A stretch of 14,987 nucleotides of DNA from Pseudomonadota bacterium (GCA_023419995.1 JAEZXF010000273.1:1-14987); one strand, 5' to 3'; shown: positions 1-7,628, counted from the first letter of the stretch. Notes: generated from the letters alone by a model not told the origin. Program-made: numbers and translations.

Positions 1-48
1 GCCCCTCACCTGCCTGCCGGCATCCTCTCCCCGTGAACGGGGAGAGGA
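1..48 (+). repeat. Type A palindromic repeat, copy 1
   Basis: It begins with CCCCTCACC, then GCCTGCCGGC, then a perfect 12-bp inverted repeat, TCCTCTCCCCGT (23-34) and ACGGGGAGAGGA (37-48), around GA. Relative to the copy at 7057-7103, two left-arm bases differ and both partner bases on the right arm differ with them, so pairing is kept. The element may extend left of the window. Confidence 0.75.
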
Positions 49-177
49 AGGATGGCCGCAACGCCGCTGCTATCCCTTGGCCCCTTGGGGAAGAAGGGAT
101 GCAACTGGCCGCCCGGCCAAGGTGGACGCTCCTTCTCGCCGCCTGCAAGAGAACAGGGTGACGACACCGCCTCCGAC

Positions 178-243
178 CGTAGCCAGCGCCTTCTCCCCGT
201 TCACGGGGAGAAGGTCCCGGCAGGGGGATGAGGGGCAGCGCCG
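178..243 (-). repeat. Type A palindromic repeat, copy 2
   Basis: Arms CCTTCTCCCCGT (189-200) and ACGGGGAGAAGG (203-214) enclose TC; the element runs on through CCCGGCAGG to GGATGAGGGGC. It is in inverted orientation to copy 1, so bases 1-237 are bounded by opposed CCCCTCAcC/GGATGAGGGG ends. The whole 66 bp is repeated almost exactly at 413-477. Confidence 0.8.
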
Positions 244-412
244 ACGATCGATCATGTGGCTCTGGGCGTCAGGCCTCCGCTGCCGCAAGGAGTTTCGTAA
301 CCCGGGTGTTTCCCTGCCTGCGTGAGAAGGAAAGGGATTGGCCATCCTCGCCAACGTCGGCGCTGCCTCGCCCCGCCTGCGGAGAAAGGAGGATGACGCC
401 GCCACCTTCAAG

Positions 413-477
413 CGTAGCCAGCGCCTTCTCTCCGTAACGGGGAGAAGGTCCCGGCAGGGGGATGAGGGGCAACGCCG
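413..477 (-). repeat. Type A palindromic repeat, copy 3
   Basis: This is a direct repeat of 178-243, starting at the same CGTAGCCAGCGCC and ending at the same CGCCG. It differs by one C-to-T change in the left arm (431, a T opposite G), a one-base shorter loop and one G-to-A near the end. Arms are 424-435 and 437-448. Its end lies about 35 bp from the DUF1697 stop codon. Confidence 0.8.
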
Positions 478-510
478 GCTGCCAATCACCGTGACTTTTG
501 GCTCCTAGCC

Positions 511-1056
511 TCACGCCTCAGCGGCCGCCGCGAGGTCCACCAGCTTCAGCACCGTGTTCCAGTTGCGCGCCGTGTTGGCGACGCCGATGCCCTTGTCGAA
601 CTTCGCCGCCAGCTTCGACGTGCCGAAACCGTGCGGCGTGTGGAGATACGCGACCTTGCCGGCGACGGCGATGCCCTCGCCCGCCACGGCCAGCGCGCGC
701 AGCGCCTCCACCTTCTCCGGGTCGGGCTCCGCATCGAGAACGGCGGCGTGCAGCGTCGTCGGCGCCGAGGCCGCCTCCGGGAACGGATTGGCGGCGACGA
801 GCGCGGCCCATTCCGCCCGCGTCAAGGCATGGACGGCCTTGTCGAAGCCGAATGCGCGCGCACAGACGTCGGCCACGCCGGCGATCACCCCCTCGCGCGG
901 CAGCGCGCTTCTCAGCACCGCGTTGCCGCTGTTGATGTAGGTGGCGACGCCGGCGAAGCCCGCCTCCGTCAGCTTTTCCCGCAGCGGCGCCACCGGAAGC
1001 TGGGTCTTGCCGCCGACGCCGCGGAACAGGACGATGTAGACCGTGCTATCGCTCAT
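511..1056 (-). CDS. DUF1697 family protein
   Basis: This 181-residue protein resembles the DUF1697 family, small bacterial proteins of unknown biochemical role. The hallmark N-terminus is visible: a short beta strand YIVLFRGVG (residues 8-16), then LREKLTEAGF (25-34) and TYINSGNAVLRS (39-50), the most conserved stretch of the family. The C-terminal part contains AKFDKGIGVANTARNWNTV, matching the usual family ending in which a conserved RNWNT-type motif precedes the last helix. Full length is normal. The ATG follows AGGA by five bases, and this ribosome site lies in the ilvA stop region, only 7 bp after ilvA, so the two genes are probably co-transcribed. No link to isoleucine synthesis is known or implied. 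It ends next to the repeat nest. Confidence 0.85.
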   Translation of the reverse strand: MSDSTVYIVLFRGVGGKTQLPVAPLREKLTEAGFAGVATYINSGNAVLRSALPREGVIAGVADVCARAFGFDKAVHALTRAEWAALVAANPFPEAASAPTTLHAAVLDAEPDPEKVEALRALAVAGEGIAVAGKVAYLHTPHGFGTSKLAAKFDKGIGVANTARNWNTVLKLVDLAAAAEA

Positions 1057-1063
1057 CGGATCC

Positions 1064-2320
1064 TCATATGATGAAGCCGGCCAGCGCCTCGTTGTCGGTG
1101 ATGTCCTGATAGGCCCAGCCGGCCTCCTCGAAGCGCTTCCGCAGGATGTCGAAGTTCTTCGCGTCCTTCGTCTCGATGCCGATCAGCACCGAGCCGAAGT
1201 TGCGCGCCGACTTCTTGAGATACTCGAAGCGGGCGATGTCGTCGTCGGGCCCGAGCAGCGACAGGAAGTCCCGGAGCGCGCCGGGGCGCTGCGGAAACCG
1301 GAAGATGAAGTACTTCTTGAAGCCCTCGAAGCGCAGTGCCCGCTCCTTGACGTCGGGCAGGCGCTCGAAGTCGAAATTGCCGCCCGAGACGACGAGCACG
1401 ACGACCTTGCCCTTCAGCTCCTTGCGTGGAAAATCCTTCAGCGCGTCGATGGCGAGCGCGCCCGCGGGCTCGAGCACGATGCCCTCGACGTTGAGGATAT
1501 CGATCATGGTGGCGCACAGCCGGTTCTCCGGCACCAGCCGCACCTGCGCGGCGTCGAAATGCCGGAGCAGCCGGAAGTTCTCCCTGCCGATCTCGGCCAC
1601 GGCCGCACCGTCGACGAAGTTGTCGACCTTGTCCAGCTTCACCCGCCTGCCGGCCTCGAGGCTGCGCCTCAGGCTCGGGGCGCCCGACGGCTCGGCGAAG
1701 GCGAAGCGCGTCTTCGCCCCGGTTTCTGCCAGATAGCGGGTGACGCCGGCCGAAAGCCCGCCGCCGCCCACCGGCAGGATCATCAGCTCCGGCACGACGC
1801 CCTCGGGAAGCTGCCGCACGATCTCGTGCGCAATCGTCGCCTGCCCCTCGATGATGTCCTTGTGGTCGAAGGGCGGCACCATCAGCCCGCCGCTTTCCGC
1901 CGCGAAGTCGAGCGCGGCGCGGTAGCAATCGTCGAAGAAGTCGCCGACGAGGCGAATCTCGACGGCTTCTCCGCCGAACATCCGCGTCTTGTCGATCTTC
2001 TGCTGCGGCGTCGTCACCGGCATGAAGACGACGCCCTTGCGGCCGAGATGGCGGCAGACATAGGCGAAGCCCTGCGCGTGGTTGCCGGCCGAGGCGCAGA
2101 CGAAGACGTCGGCGCCCGCGCCGGAGGCCAGCGCCTTGCGGAAGAAGTTGAACGCGCCGCGGATCTTGTAGGAGCGGACGGGCGACAGGTCCTCGCGCTT
2201 CAGGAAGACGCGCGCGCCGGTCTTGCGCGACAGGTAGTCGTTCTCCTGCAGCGGCGTCTCGGCGAAGAGCGGCCGCATCGCCTCCGCCGCACGCGCCACA
2301 TCGCGGGGAAAGGTCGCCAT
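1064..2320 (-). CDS. ilvA: Threonine ammonia-lyase (threonine dehydratase), biosynthetic medium form
   Basis: This PLP enzyme deaminates L-threonine to 2-oxobutanoate, the first committed step of isoleucine synthesis, in the cytoplasm. The 418 residues show the fold type II core: Lys52 in SYKIRGA (Schiff-base lysine), Asn80 in SAGNHAQG, the phosphate-binding PVGGGGLSAG (183-192), EPAGA (284-288) and SGGN (312-315). Residues from about 335 to 418 form one ACT-like regulatory domain (FPQRPGALRDFL). This matches the medium Bacillus/Corynebacterium type rather than the two-domain E. coli form (514 aa) or the short catabolic TdcB. Isoleucine feedback is therefore likely but not shown. The ATG has GGAG eight bases upstream. 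The gene is divergent from trkH across 90 bp and followed closely by the DUF1697 gene. Confidence 0.95.
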   Translation of the reverse strand: MATFPRDVARAAEAMRPLFAETPLQENDYLSRKTGARVFLKREDLSPVRSYKIRGAFNFFRKALASGAGADVFVCASAGNHAQGFAYVCRHLGRKGVVFMPVTTPQQKIDKTRMFGGEAVEIRLVGDFFDDCYRAALDFAAESGGLMVPPFDHKDIIEGQATIAHEIVRQLPEGVVPELMILPVGGGGLSAGVTRYLAETGAKTRFAFAEPSGAPSLRRSLEAGRRVKLDKVDNFVDGAAVAEIGRENFRLLRHFDAAQVRLVPENRLCATMIDILNVEGIVLEPAGALAIDALKDFPRKELKGKVVVLVVSGGNFDFERLPDVKERALRFEGFKKYFIFRFPQRPGALRDFLSLLGPDDDIARFEYLKKSARNFGSVLIGIETKDAKNFDILRKRFEEAGWAYQDITDNEALAGFII

Positions 2321-2410
2321 CTCGTCGTCTCCGCTGCGTCTTTTGCGCCGCTATTGCACAAACGAACGGATGAAGCCACTGTCGCGCGAAGAGCGTGAGG
2401 GATTCCTTCC

Positions 2411-3871
2411 GTGCAGTATTCGGCGGTCCGCGCCGCGGTCCACATCGCCTCGGTCTTTGCGATCTACCTGTCCTTCGCCATGCTCGCGCCGGCGGCGGTC
2501 GACCTCTATTACGGCAACGAGGACTGGAAGGTCTTCGCCTTCTCGGCCTTCTTCACCGGGGGGCTGGCGCTCGGATGCGCGCTGGCCTCGCAGGGGCGGC
2601 CGCCGGCGATCTCGTCGCGCTTCGGCTTCCTCGTCGTCAACCTGCTGTGGCTCACCACCAGCACCATCGGCGCGGTGCCGTTCTACGCGTCGGCCTCGCT
2701 CGACCTGACGCTGGCCGAGGCGATGTTCGAGGCCGTCTCCGGCATCACCACCACCGGCGCCACCATCATCAACGGCCTCGACGACCTGCCGCCGGGCATC
2801 TTGCTCTGGCGCTCGATCCTGCAATGGATGGGCGGGCTCGGCGTCATCGCGCTTGGCCTCTTCGTGCTGCCGTTCCTCAACGTCGGCGGCATCTCCTATT
2901 TCCGGATCGAATCCAACGACATCACCGATCGCCCCTTCGAGCGCCTGTCCACCTACGTCACCATCCTGATCGGCATCTATGCCGCCGGCACCGTCCTGTG
3001 CGCCGTCCTCTACGCCGCCGCCGGCATGACGGGCTTCGACGCGCTCAACCATGCGCTGACCACCATCTCGACGGCAGGCTTCTCCACCCACGACGCCTCG
3101 ATGGGCGTCTATGCCGACAACTTCGCCATCCTCTGGATCTCGACCGTCTTCATGTTCGTCGGCGCGCTGCCGTTCTCGATCGTCATGCTGCTGGCGGTTT
3201 CCGGTCGCCTCGACACGCTGCGCGACCCGCAGATCCGCGTCTTCGCCGGCTATGTCACCGCGTTCGTGCTCGCCGTGGCGCTCTACCTGCGGCTGACCGG
3301 CCAGATGCCCTTCGCCGAAGCGCTGACGCTGTCGGCCTTCAACTTCGTCTCGATCATCACCACCACCGGCTTCGCCACCGGCGACTACACGCTGTGGGGG
3401 CCGTTCGTGGCCGGCTGCACGCTGGTCGCGACCGTGCTGGGCGGCTGCTCGGGCTCGACCTCGGGCGGCGTCAAGGCCTACCGCTTCCTCATCCTGTTCA
3501 AGCTCCTGTCGAACGGCCTCAAGCGCTTCGTCTATCCGAGCACCGTCGTCACCGTGCGCTACGGCGACCGCCCGGTGGACGACGCCATGCAGCGCGCCGT
3601 GGTGCTGTTCATCTCGGCCTTCGTGATGATCTGGCTCATCCTGACCCTGCTCCTGACCGCGACCGGCCTCGACATCCTGACCGCCCTTTCCGGCGCGCTG
3701 ACCTGCCTGACCAATGTCGGCCCCGGCCTCGGCCACGTGATCGGGCCGGCCGGCAACTTCTCCGCCGTTCCCGACACCGCGAAATGGCTGCTTTCCGTCG
3801 CCATGCTGCTCGGGCGGCTGGAGATACTGGCCGTGCTCGTCATCTTCTCGCCGGTCTTCTGGCGGCACTGA
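2411..3871 (+). CDS. trkH: TrkH-family potassium uptake protein
   Basis: This is an inner-membrane K+ translocating subunit; TrkH proteins normally work with the cytosolic NAD-binding gate TrkA, which is not in the window. The 486-residue product is hydrophobic throughout, with four membrane-pore-membrane repeats. The selectivity-filter loops are visible: SGITTTGA (110-117), TISTAGFS (218-225), SIITTTGF (314-321) and TCLTNVGPG (431-439), each with the conserved glycine. CSGSTSGGVKAYR (346-358) and the C-terminal GRLE (468-471) are typical of the family. Length is normal. The start is GTG, with a purine-rich GTGAGGG about nine bases upstream. A hairpin follows the stop codon, then the hydrolase gene 70 bp on, on the same strand. 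Confidence 0.93.
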   Translation: MQYSAVRAAVHIASVFAIYLSFAMLAPAAVDLYYGNEDWKVFAFSAFFTGGLALGCALASQGRPPAISSRFGFLVVNLLWLTTSTIGAVPFYASASLDLTLAEAMFEAVSGITTTGATIINGLDDLPPGILLWRSILQWMGGLGVIALGLFVLPFLNVGGISYFRIESNDITDRPFERLSTYVTILIGIYAAGTVLCAVLYAAAGMTGFDALNHALTTISTAGFSTHDASMGVYADNFAILWISTVFMFVGALPFSIVMLLAVSGRLDTLRDPQIRVFAGYVTAFVLAVALYLRLTGQMPFAEALTLSAFNFVSIITTTGFATGDYTLWGPFVAGCTLVATVLGGCSGSTSGGVKAYRFLILFKLLSNGLKRFVYPSTVVTVRYGDRPVDDAMQRAVVLFISAFVMIWLILTLLLTATGLDILTALSGALTCLTNVGPGLGHVIGPAGNFSAVPDTAKWLLSVAMLLGRLEILAVLVIFSPVFWRH

Positions 3872-3872
3872 C

Positions 3873-3894
3873 GGCTTGCCATCGCCGGCAAGCC
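3873..3894 (+). terminator. Perfect 8-bp hairpin after trkH
   Basis: GGCTTGCC (3873-3880) and GGCAAGCC (3887-3894) pair perfectly around ATCGCC, starting two bases after the trkH stop. No T-run follows, so it may be a weak or attenuating terminator or an mRNA-stabilising 3' structure rather than a strong intrinsic terminator. Confidence 0.4.
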
Positions 3895-3927
3895 ACGCTA
3901 GCGGGGAAGAGTGGGACGAAGGTCGGC

Positions 3928-3934
3928 AGAGGAG
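3928..3934 (+). promoter_or_regulatory. Ribosome binding site fixing a TTG start
   Basis: AGAGGAG lies seven bases before the TTG at 3942. This is the best Shine-Dalgarno match in the region. It supports the TTG start over the upstream TTG at 3876, which lies inside the hairpin, and the ATG at 3963. Confidence 0.6.
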
Positions 3935-3941
3935 TATCGCG

Positions 3942-5108
3942 TTGAGCCGCGCACGCTACGCCATGGCAGCCTCCCTGCTCGCAGCCGCCGTCGCGCTGTC
4001 GGGCTGCGCCGGCGGCGAATCGCACCGGCTGCTCGATGCCGTCGCGGCCGAGCCGCAGGAGATCCTCGCCACCCACCGCATCATGGTCGCGACGACGCGC
4101 GCCACCGCCGACGACCGCAAGGAGGTGTTCAGCGGCGAGCGCAGCGTCGACCTCAACTTCGCCCGCGTCGACGTGACCGTCCCCAAGGTCCACCAGCCTG
4201 GGATCGTCGAGCAGCCGCGCAGCGGCGCACGCCGGGATTCCGCCCGCCACTTCGCCGCCGGCGAGGTCGCGCTCTACCCGAAGGAAGCGGGCTTCGAGAA
4301 GGCCCTGCGCGAGCGCCTGAGAGAGACCGGCGGCCGCGCGCTGATCTTCGTCCACGGCTACCGCACGCCGTTCGACAACTCGGTCTACCGCGCGGCGCAG
4401 ATCATCCACGATTCCGGCTATCGCGGCACGCCCGTGCTGTTCTCGTGGGCGTCGAGCGGCCGCACGGTCGACTACATCTACGACAACAACTCCGCCACCG
4501 TCGCCCGCGACGGGCTGGAGAAGACGCTGCGGACGTTGCGCGCCGCGGGCGCCAGCCGCATCGACATCGTGGCGCATTCGATGGGCAACTGGCTGACGAT
4601 GGAAGCGCTGCGCCAGTTCGCGCTGACCAGCGACCGCGACATCGGCAACAGCCTCGGCGACGTCATCCTCGCCTCGCCCGACATCGACGTCGACGTGTTC
4701 AAGAGCCAGCTTCGCCGCATCGGCCGTCCCGACAAGCCGTTCTTCGTCATCGTCTCGCGCGACGACCGGGCGCTCCTCGCCTCCTCGATCATCGCCGGCA
4801 ACCGGCCGCGTGTCGGCGACTACGGCAACGACAAGGACCTCGCCGAGCTCGGCATCACCGTGGTCGACATCTCGGCCATCTCGTCCGGCGATTCGCTGAA
4901 CCACACCAAGTTCGCCGAGAACCCGCTGATGGTGCAGCTTCTGGGCAGCCGCCTGAACGAGGACGACATGCTCGATGGCAGCAGCGACGAGATCACCCGC
5001 CGCATCGACAGCCTGGCGCAGGGGCTCGGCCAGACGCTCGGCTCGGCGGCGGAGATCATCATCACCACGCCGCTCGAGGTCATCAACATCGCGGTCGGCG
5101 GCCGCTAG
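3942..5108 (+). CDS. Alpha/beta-hydrolase lipoprotein (DUF900 family)
   Basis: From the TTG start this encodes 388 residues. The N-terminus is a short lipoprotein signal: a hydrophobic run ending in the lipobox L-S-G-C (19-22), predicting lipidation of Cys22 and membrane anchoring on the periplasmic side. The rest is a DUF900-type alpha/beta hydrolase: FVHGY (136-140) for the oxyanion region, the nucleophile elbow AHSMGN with Ser213 (211-216), Asp275 in VSRDDRA as probable acid, and His321 in LNHTKF as probable catalytic histidine. The substrate is unknown; esterase or lipase activity is a guess from the fold. It follows trkH on the same strand and converges with ade, so it may be the distal gene of a two-gene unit, but the hairpin between them makes this uncertain. 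Confidence 0.85.
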   Translation: MSRARYAMAASLLAAAVALSGCAGGESHRLLDAVAAEPQEILATHRIMVATTRATADDRKEVFSGERSVDLNFARVDVTVPKVHQPGIVEQPRSGARRDSARHFAAGEVALYPKEAGFEKALRERLRETGGRALIFVHGYRTPFDNSVYRAAQIIHDSGYRGTPVLFSWASSGRTVDYIYDNNSATVARDGLEKTLRTLRAAGASRIDIVAHSMGNWLTMEALRQFALTSDRDIGNSLGDVILASPDIDVDVFKSQLRRIGRPDKPFFVIVSRDDRALLASSIIAGNRPRVGDYGNDKDLAELGITVVDISAISSGDSLNHTKFAENPLMVQLLGSRLNEDDMLDGSSDEITRRIDSLAQGLGQTLGSAAEIIITTPLEVINIAVGGR

Positions 5109-5122
5109 GCGCAGCTCCCGCC

Positions 5123-5138
5123 GCGCCGCGGTCGGCGC
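5123..5138. terminator. Hairpin between convergent genes
   Basis: GCGCCG (5123-5128) and CGGCGC (5133-5138) form a 6-bp GC stem around CGGT in the 34-bp gap between the hydrolase stop and the ade stop. It could end transcripts from both sides, but neither strand shows a T-run, so confidence is low. Confidence 0.3.
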
Positions 5139-5142
5139 CGGC

Positions 5143-6960
5143 TCAGAGGAAGAGGTCGACCTTCTCGAACCGGGTCACGTCGATGATGCCGACGTCCGAG
5201 ATGCGCAGCTCGGGGATCACCACCAGCGCCAGCAGCGAGTGCTGCATGTAGGCGTTGTTGAGCGTGCAGCCCATGTCGCGCATCGCCGCCGTCAGCCTGG
5301 CCGCCTTCCCGGCGACGATCTCGGCGCGCTCGTCCGACATCAGCCCGGCGATCGGCATCTCGACCATGGCGATCTCCTTGCCCCCGGAGAACAGCACCAC
5401 GCCGCCGCCGATCTCGCCGAGGCGGTTGGCGGCGAGCGCCATGTCGGCCTTGCTGGTGCCGACGACGATCATGTGGTGGGAATCGTGCGCCACGGTAGAG
5501 GCGAGCGCGCAGTCCTTCATATAGCCGAAGCCGGAGACGAAGCCGTTGGTGACGCTGCCCGTGCCGCGATGGCGCTCGACAAGCGCGATCTGGCAGACGT
5601 CGTTCTCGCGGTCCATGACGACCAGCCCGTCGGCCACGGCTAGGTCCGCCTCCAGCGCCCGCGTCGGCGCCTGGTTCTCGATCACGCCGATGACGCGCAC
5701 CCGCGCCTCGTTCGCGCCCTCGGGCGCGGCGACGTCGAAATCGGCCGCCTTGAGCGTCTTGCCCAGCTTCACCGTGTTCCGGGCACGGGCCGGATAGTCG
5801 TAGGGCGGGATCTCGACCTCGAGCCTGCCGCCCTTCGCCAGCCGCACGCCGCGTCCGAACACCTCGTCGATGGCGAGCGTTGCGAGGTCGGAGACGATCA
5901 GGAAGTCGGCGAGCCGGCCCGGCGCGATCGAGCCGATCTCGCGCTCCAGCCGGAAATGCTGCGCGGTGTTCAGGGTCGCCATCTGGATCGCCGTCACCGG
6001 CTTCAGCCCCTGCGCGATGGCATGGCGCACCACGCGGTCCATGTGGCCCTCGTCGACCAGCGTGCCGGAGTGGCTGTCGTCCGTGCATAGGATGAAGTTG
6101 CGCGGGTCGAGGCCGCGCTCGGTCACGGCGCGGATCTGGCTCGCCACGTCGTACCAGGCGGAGCCGAGCCGCAGCATCGCCTTCATGCCCTGCCGCACCC
6201 GGGCGATCGCGTCCTCGACGGTGGTTCCCTCGTGGTCGTCCTCGGGCCCGCCGGCGACATAGCCGTGGAACGGCAGGCCGAGGTCGCGCGAGGCATAGTG
6301 GCCGCCGACGGTCTTGCCCGCCTTCACCGTCGCCGCGATCTCGGCCACCATCAGCGGATCGTTGCCGGCGACGCCGGGAAAGTTCATCACCTCGCCGAGG
6401 CCGATGATGTTCTCCCACGTCATCGCCTCGGCCACGTCCTCGGCATCGAGCTGCGCGCCCGCGTTCTCCAGCGCCGCGGCCGACGGCACGCAGGACGGCA
6501 TCTGCACATGGACGTTGACGGGCATGGCCAGCGCCTCGTCGTGCATCAGCCGCACGCCGTCGAGGCCGAGCACGTTGGCGATCTCGTGCGGGTCGACGAA
6601 CATCGAGGTCGTGCCGTGCGGGATGACGGCGCGGCAGAACTCCGTCACCGTCACCATGCCGCTCTCGACATGCATGTGGGCGTCGCACAGGCCGGGAACG
6701 AGGTAGCGCCCGCCTGCATCGACCACCTTGGTGCCCTCGCCGATGGCGTGGCTGGCATCCGGCCCGCAATAGGCGAAGCGGCCGGCGGCGATGGCGATGT
6801 CGGTCGCCGGGATCACCTCGCCCGAATGGACGTTGACCCAGCGCCCGTTGCGCACGACGAGGTCGGCCGGCTTCCTGCCCGTCGCCACGTCGACCAGATG
6901 CGGCGCCACCTCGGTCCACGGCTTGGGGCGCGGGAAGGACGTCCTGGTCTTGGCGGGCAT
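5143..6960 (-). CDS. ade: Adenine deaminase
   Basis: This enzyme hydrolyses adenine to hypoxanthine and ammonia in purine salvage and catabolism. The 605-residue protein is an amidohydrolase-superfamily member of the Ade type, slightly longer than B. subtilis or E. coli Ade (about 580-590 aa). Visible landmarks are VPGLCDAHMHVESG (88-101) with metal-ligand histidines 95 and 97, the Ade signature VDPHEIANVLG (122-132), Glu190 in GLGEVMNFPG, His221 in GGHYAS, and CTDDSHSGT (292-300) with the catalytic-site aspartate. The C-terminal domain has the conserved VAHDSHHMIVVG (490-501). The ATG at 6960 is preceded by GGAG about eight bases upstream; a longer in-frame reading runs into repeat DNA and is not credible. 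No other purine gene is nearby. The 233 bp upstream hold repeats rather than an obvious promoter. Confidence 0.93.
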   Translation of the reverse strand: MPAKTRTSFPRPKPWTEVAPHLVDVATGRKPADLVVRNGRWVNVHSGEVIPATDIAIAAGRFAYCGPDASHAIGEGTKVVDAGGRYLVPGLCDAHMHVESGMVTVTEFCRAVIPHGTTSMFVDPHEIANVLGLDGVRLMHDEALAMPVNVHVQMPSCVPSAAALENAGAQLDAEDVAEAMTWENIIGLGEVMNFPGVAGNDPLMVAEIAATVKAGKTVGGHYASRDLGLPFHGYVAGGPEDDHEGTTVEDAIARVRQGMKAMLRLGSAWYDVASQIRAVTERGLDPRNFILCTDDSHSGTLVDEGHMDRVVRHAIAQGLKPVTAIQMATLNTAQHFRLEREIGSIAPGRLADFLIVSDLATLAIDEVFGRGVRLAKGGRLEVEIPPYDYPARARNTVKLGKTLKAADFDVAAPEGANEARVRVIGVIENQAPTRALEADLAVADGLVVMDRENDVCQIALVERHRGTGSVTNGFVSGFGYMKDCALASTVAHDSHHMIVVGTSKADMALAANRLGEIGGGVVLFSGGKEIAMVEMPIAGLMSDERAEIVAGKAARLTAAMRDMGCTLNNAYMQHSLLALVVIPELRISDVGIIDVTRFEKVDLFL

Positions 6961-7054
6961 GGCTGAATCTCCGGTTTCGCGGACTGTGCCACCGAGCGCA
7001 TGGCCGGCGCAATGGCGCGGGAGAACTCCAGATCGTTCAACATCTCGCGGAGAT

Positions 7055-7103
7055 GGCCCCTCATCCGCCTGCCGGCACCTTCTCCCCGTGAACGGGGAGA
7101 AGG
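7055..7103 (+). repeat. Type A palindromic repeat, copy 4
   Basis: CCCCTCATCC, GCCTGCCGGC and a perfect 12-bp inverted repeat, CCTTCTCCCCGT (7078-7089) and ACGGGGAGAAGG (7092-7103), around GA. The following TGGCCGCAACG (7109-7119) also follows copy 1 (53-63), so the repeat unit includes that tail. Confidence 0.8.
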
Positions 7104-7127
7104 GCGATTGGCCGCAACGTGCCCGTT

Positions 7128-7174
7128 CCCCCTCTCCTCGCCTGCGGGGAGAGGAGAGGGATGAGGGGGTGGCC
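7128..7174 (+). repeat. Type B palindromic repeat
   Basis: CCCTCTCCTC (7130-7139) pairs with GAGGAGAGGG (7151-7160) around a loop containing GCCTGCGG, followed by GATGAGGGGG. With copy 4 it forms a composite element of roughly 120 bp bounded by opposed GGCCCCTCATCC and GGGATGAGGGGG ends, between ade and the Lrp-family gene. Confidence 0.7.
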
Positions 7175-7193
7175 CAGCCCGGACGTGATAGAC

Positions 7194-7625
7194 CTAGCGG
7201 TCGAACTTGGTCGCCATGATCACAGAGGTCTGCGTCCGCTCCACCCCTTCGAGCGCGCCGATCCTGTCGACCACGGCGTCGAGCGCCGCCACGGAGCCCG
7301 CCGCCACCACGGCCATCAGGTCGACCTCGCCGCTGATCGAATGCAGCGTGCGCACCTCGCGGATGTCCTTCAACTCGGCGATGGTCGGCACCGCATGCTT
7401 CGGCTTCACCGTGATCATCACATAGGCGCGCACCAGCGCCCGCTCGGCCGCCGTGCTCATGCGCACCGTGTAGCCGGCGATGACGCCGCCGCGCTCCAGC
7501 CGCTCGATGCGTGCCTGTACCGTTGTCCGCGACAGGCCGAGCCGCCGCGCCAGCTCCGACACCGGCGCCCGCGCATTCTCCGCCAGCAGTGACAGCAGCA
7601 GCTCGTCCTTGTCCGTATTCCTCAT
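7194..7625 (-). CDS. Lrp/AsnC family transcriptional regulator
   Basis: This 143-residue protein has the standard two-domain layout: an N-terminal helix-turn-helix (about residues 5-55, with ELARRLGLSRTTVQARIERLERGGVI as recognition region) and a C-terminal RAM/ligand-binding domain (about 66-140) with the family's GEVDLMAVVAAG stretch (99-110). Such proteins sense amino acids and usually act on the adjacent gene and themselves. It is divergent from the dehydrogenase gene at 7745, which is the likely target. The ATG at 7625 has AAGGA ten bases upstream; an in-frame TTG at 7646 would add seven residues but lacks a good site. Inverted repeats in the shared gap are candidate operators. The effector is unknown; lysine or a related amino acid is an inference from context. 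Confidence 0.92.
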   Translation of the reverse strand: MRNTDKDELLLSLLAENARAPVSELARRLGLSRTTVQARIERLERGGVIAGYTVRMSTAAERALVRAYVMITVKPKHAVPTIAELKDIREVRTLHSISGEVDLMAVVAAGSVAALDAVVDRIGALEGVERTQTSVIMATKFDR

Positions 7626-7628
7626 TCC

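Larger units (their letters stand above)
1..510. repeat. Gene-free nest of RIME-like palindromic repeat modules
   Basis: No credible gene lies here; reading frames that span it are translated repeats. Two module types can be seen. Type A is a hairpin with 12-bp arms around CTCCCCGT/ACGGGGAG, flanked by a CCGGCAGG-like stretch and GGATGAGGGG (or the reverse complement); copies lie at 1-48, 178-243 and 413-477. Type B is a weaker hairpin with GCCTGC in the loop, near 131-155 (TTCTC/GAGAA), 309-333 (TTTCC/GGAAA) and 366-392 (degenerate). Dispersed mosaic palindromes of this style are typical of rhizobial intergenic DNA. The block lies downstream of the DUF1697 stop, so it may act as a transcript 3' end; that part is inference. 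Confidence 0.75.

Noticed and set aside
70..489. A 139-codon minus-strand open frame across the repeat nest, with a repeated S-S-P-C-R-D-L-L-P-V peptide.
   Set aside because: The repeated peptide is simply the translation of the palindromic DNA repeats; there is no ribosome site and no family resemblance.
1..510. Possible CRISPR array because of repeated units.
   Set aside because: Units are palindromic, of mixed type and orientation, irregularly spaced and also present at 7055-7174; there are no regular spacers or cas genes.
1043..2398. 451-codon plus-strand frame antisense to ilvA.
   Set aside because: It is antisense to a complete ilvA and shows only the low-complexity composition typical of such shadows.
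2321..2410. Possible operator in the ilvA-trkH gap (TTTTGCGC and GCACAAA half-sites).
   Set aside because: The symmetry is imperfect and no convincing -10/-35 pairs were found, so it is not listed as a feature.
2351..3868. 505-codon minus-strand frame antisense to trkH.
   Set aside because: Composition is that of a GC-rich antisense frame (Gly, Arg, Asp, Glu repeats) with no motifs; trkH on the other strand is unambiguous.
5105..7012. Long minus-strand open frame in another phase over ade.
   Set aside because: It is arginine-rich shadow coding caused by high GC; the overlapping ade frame has all family motifs.
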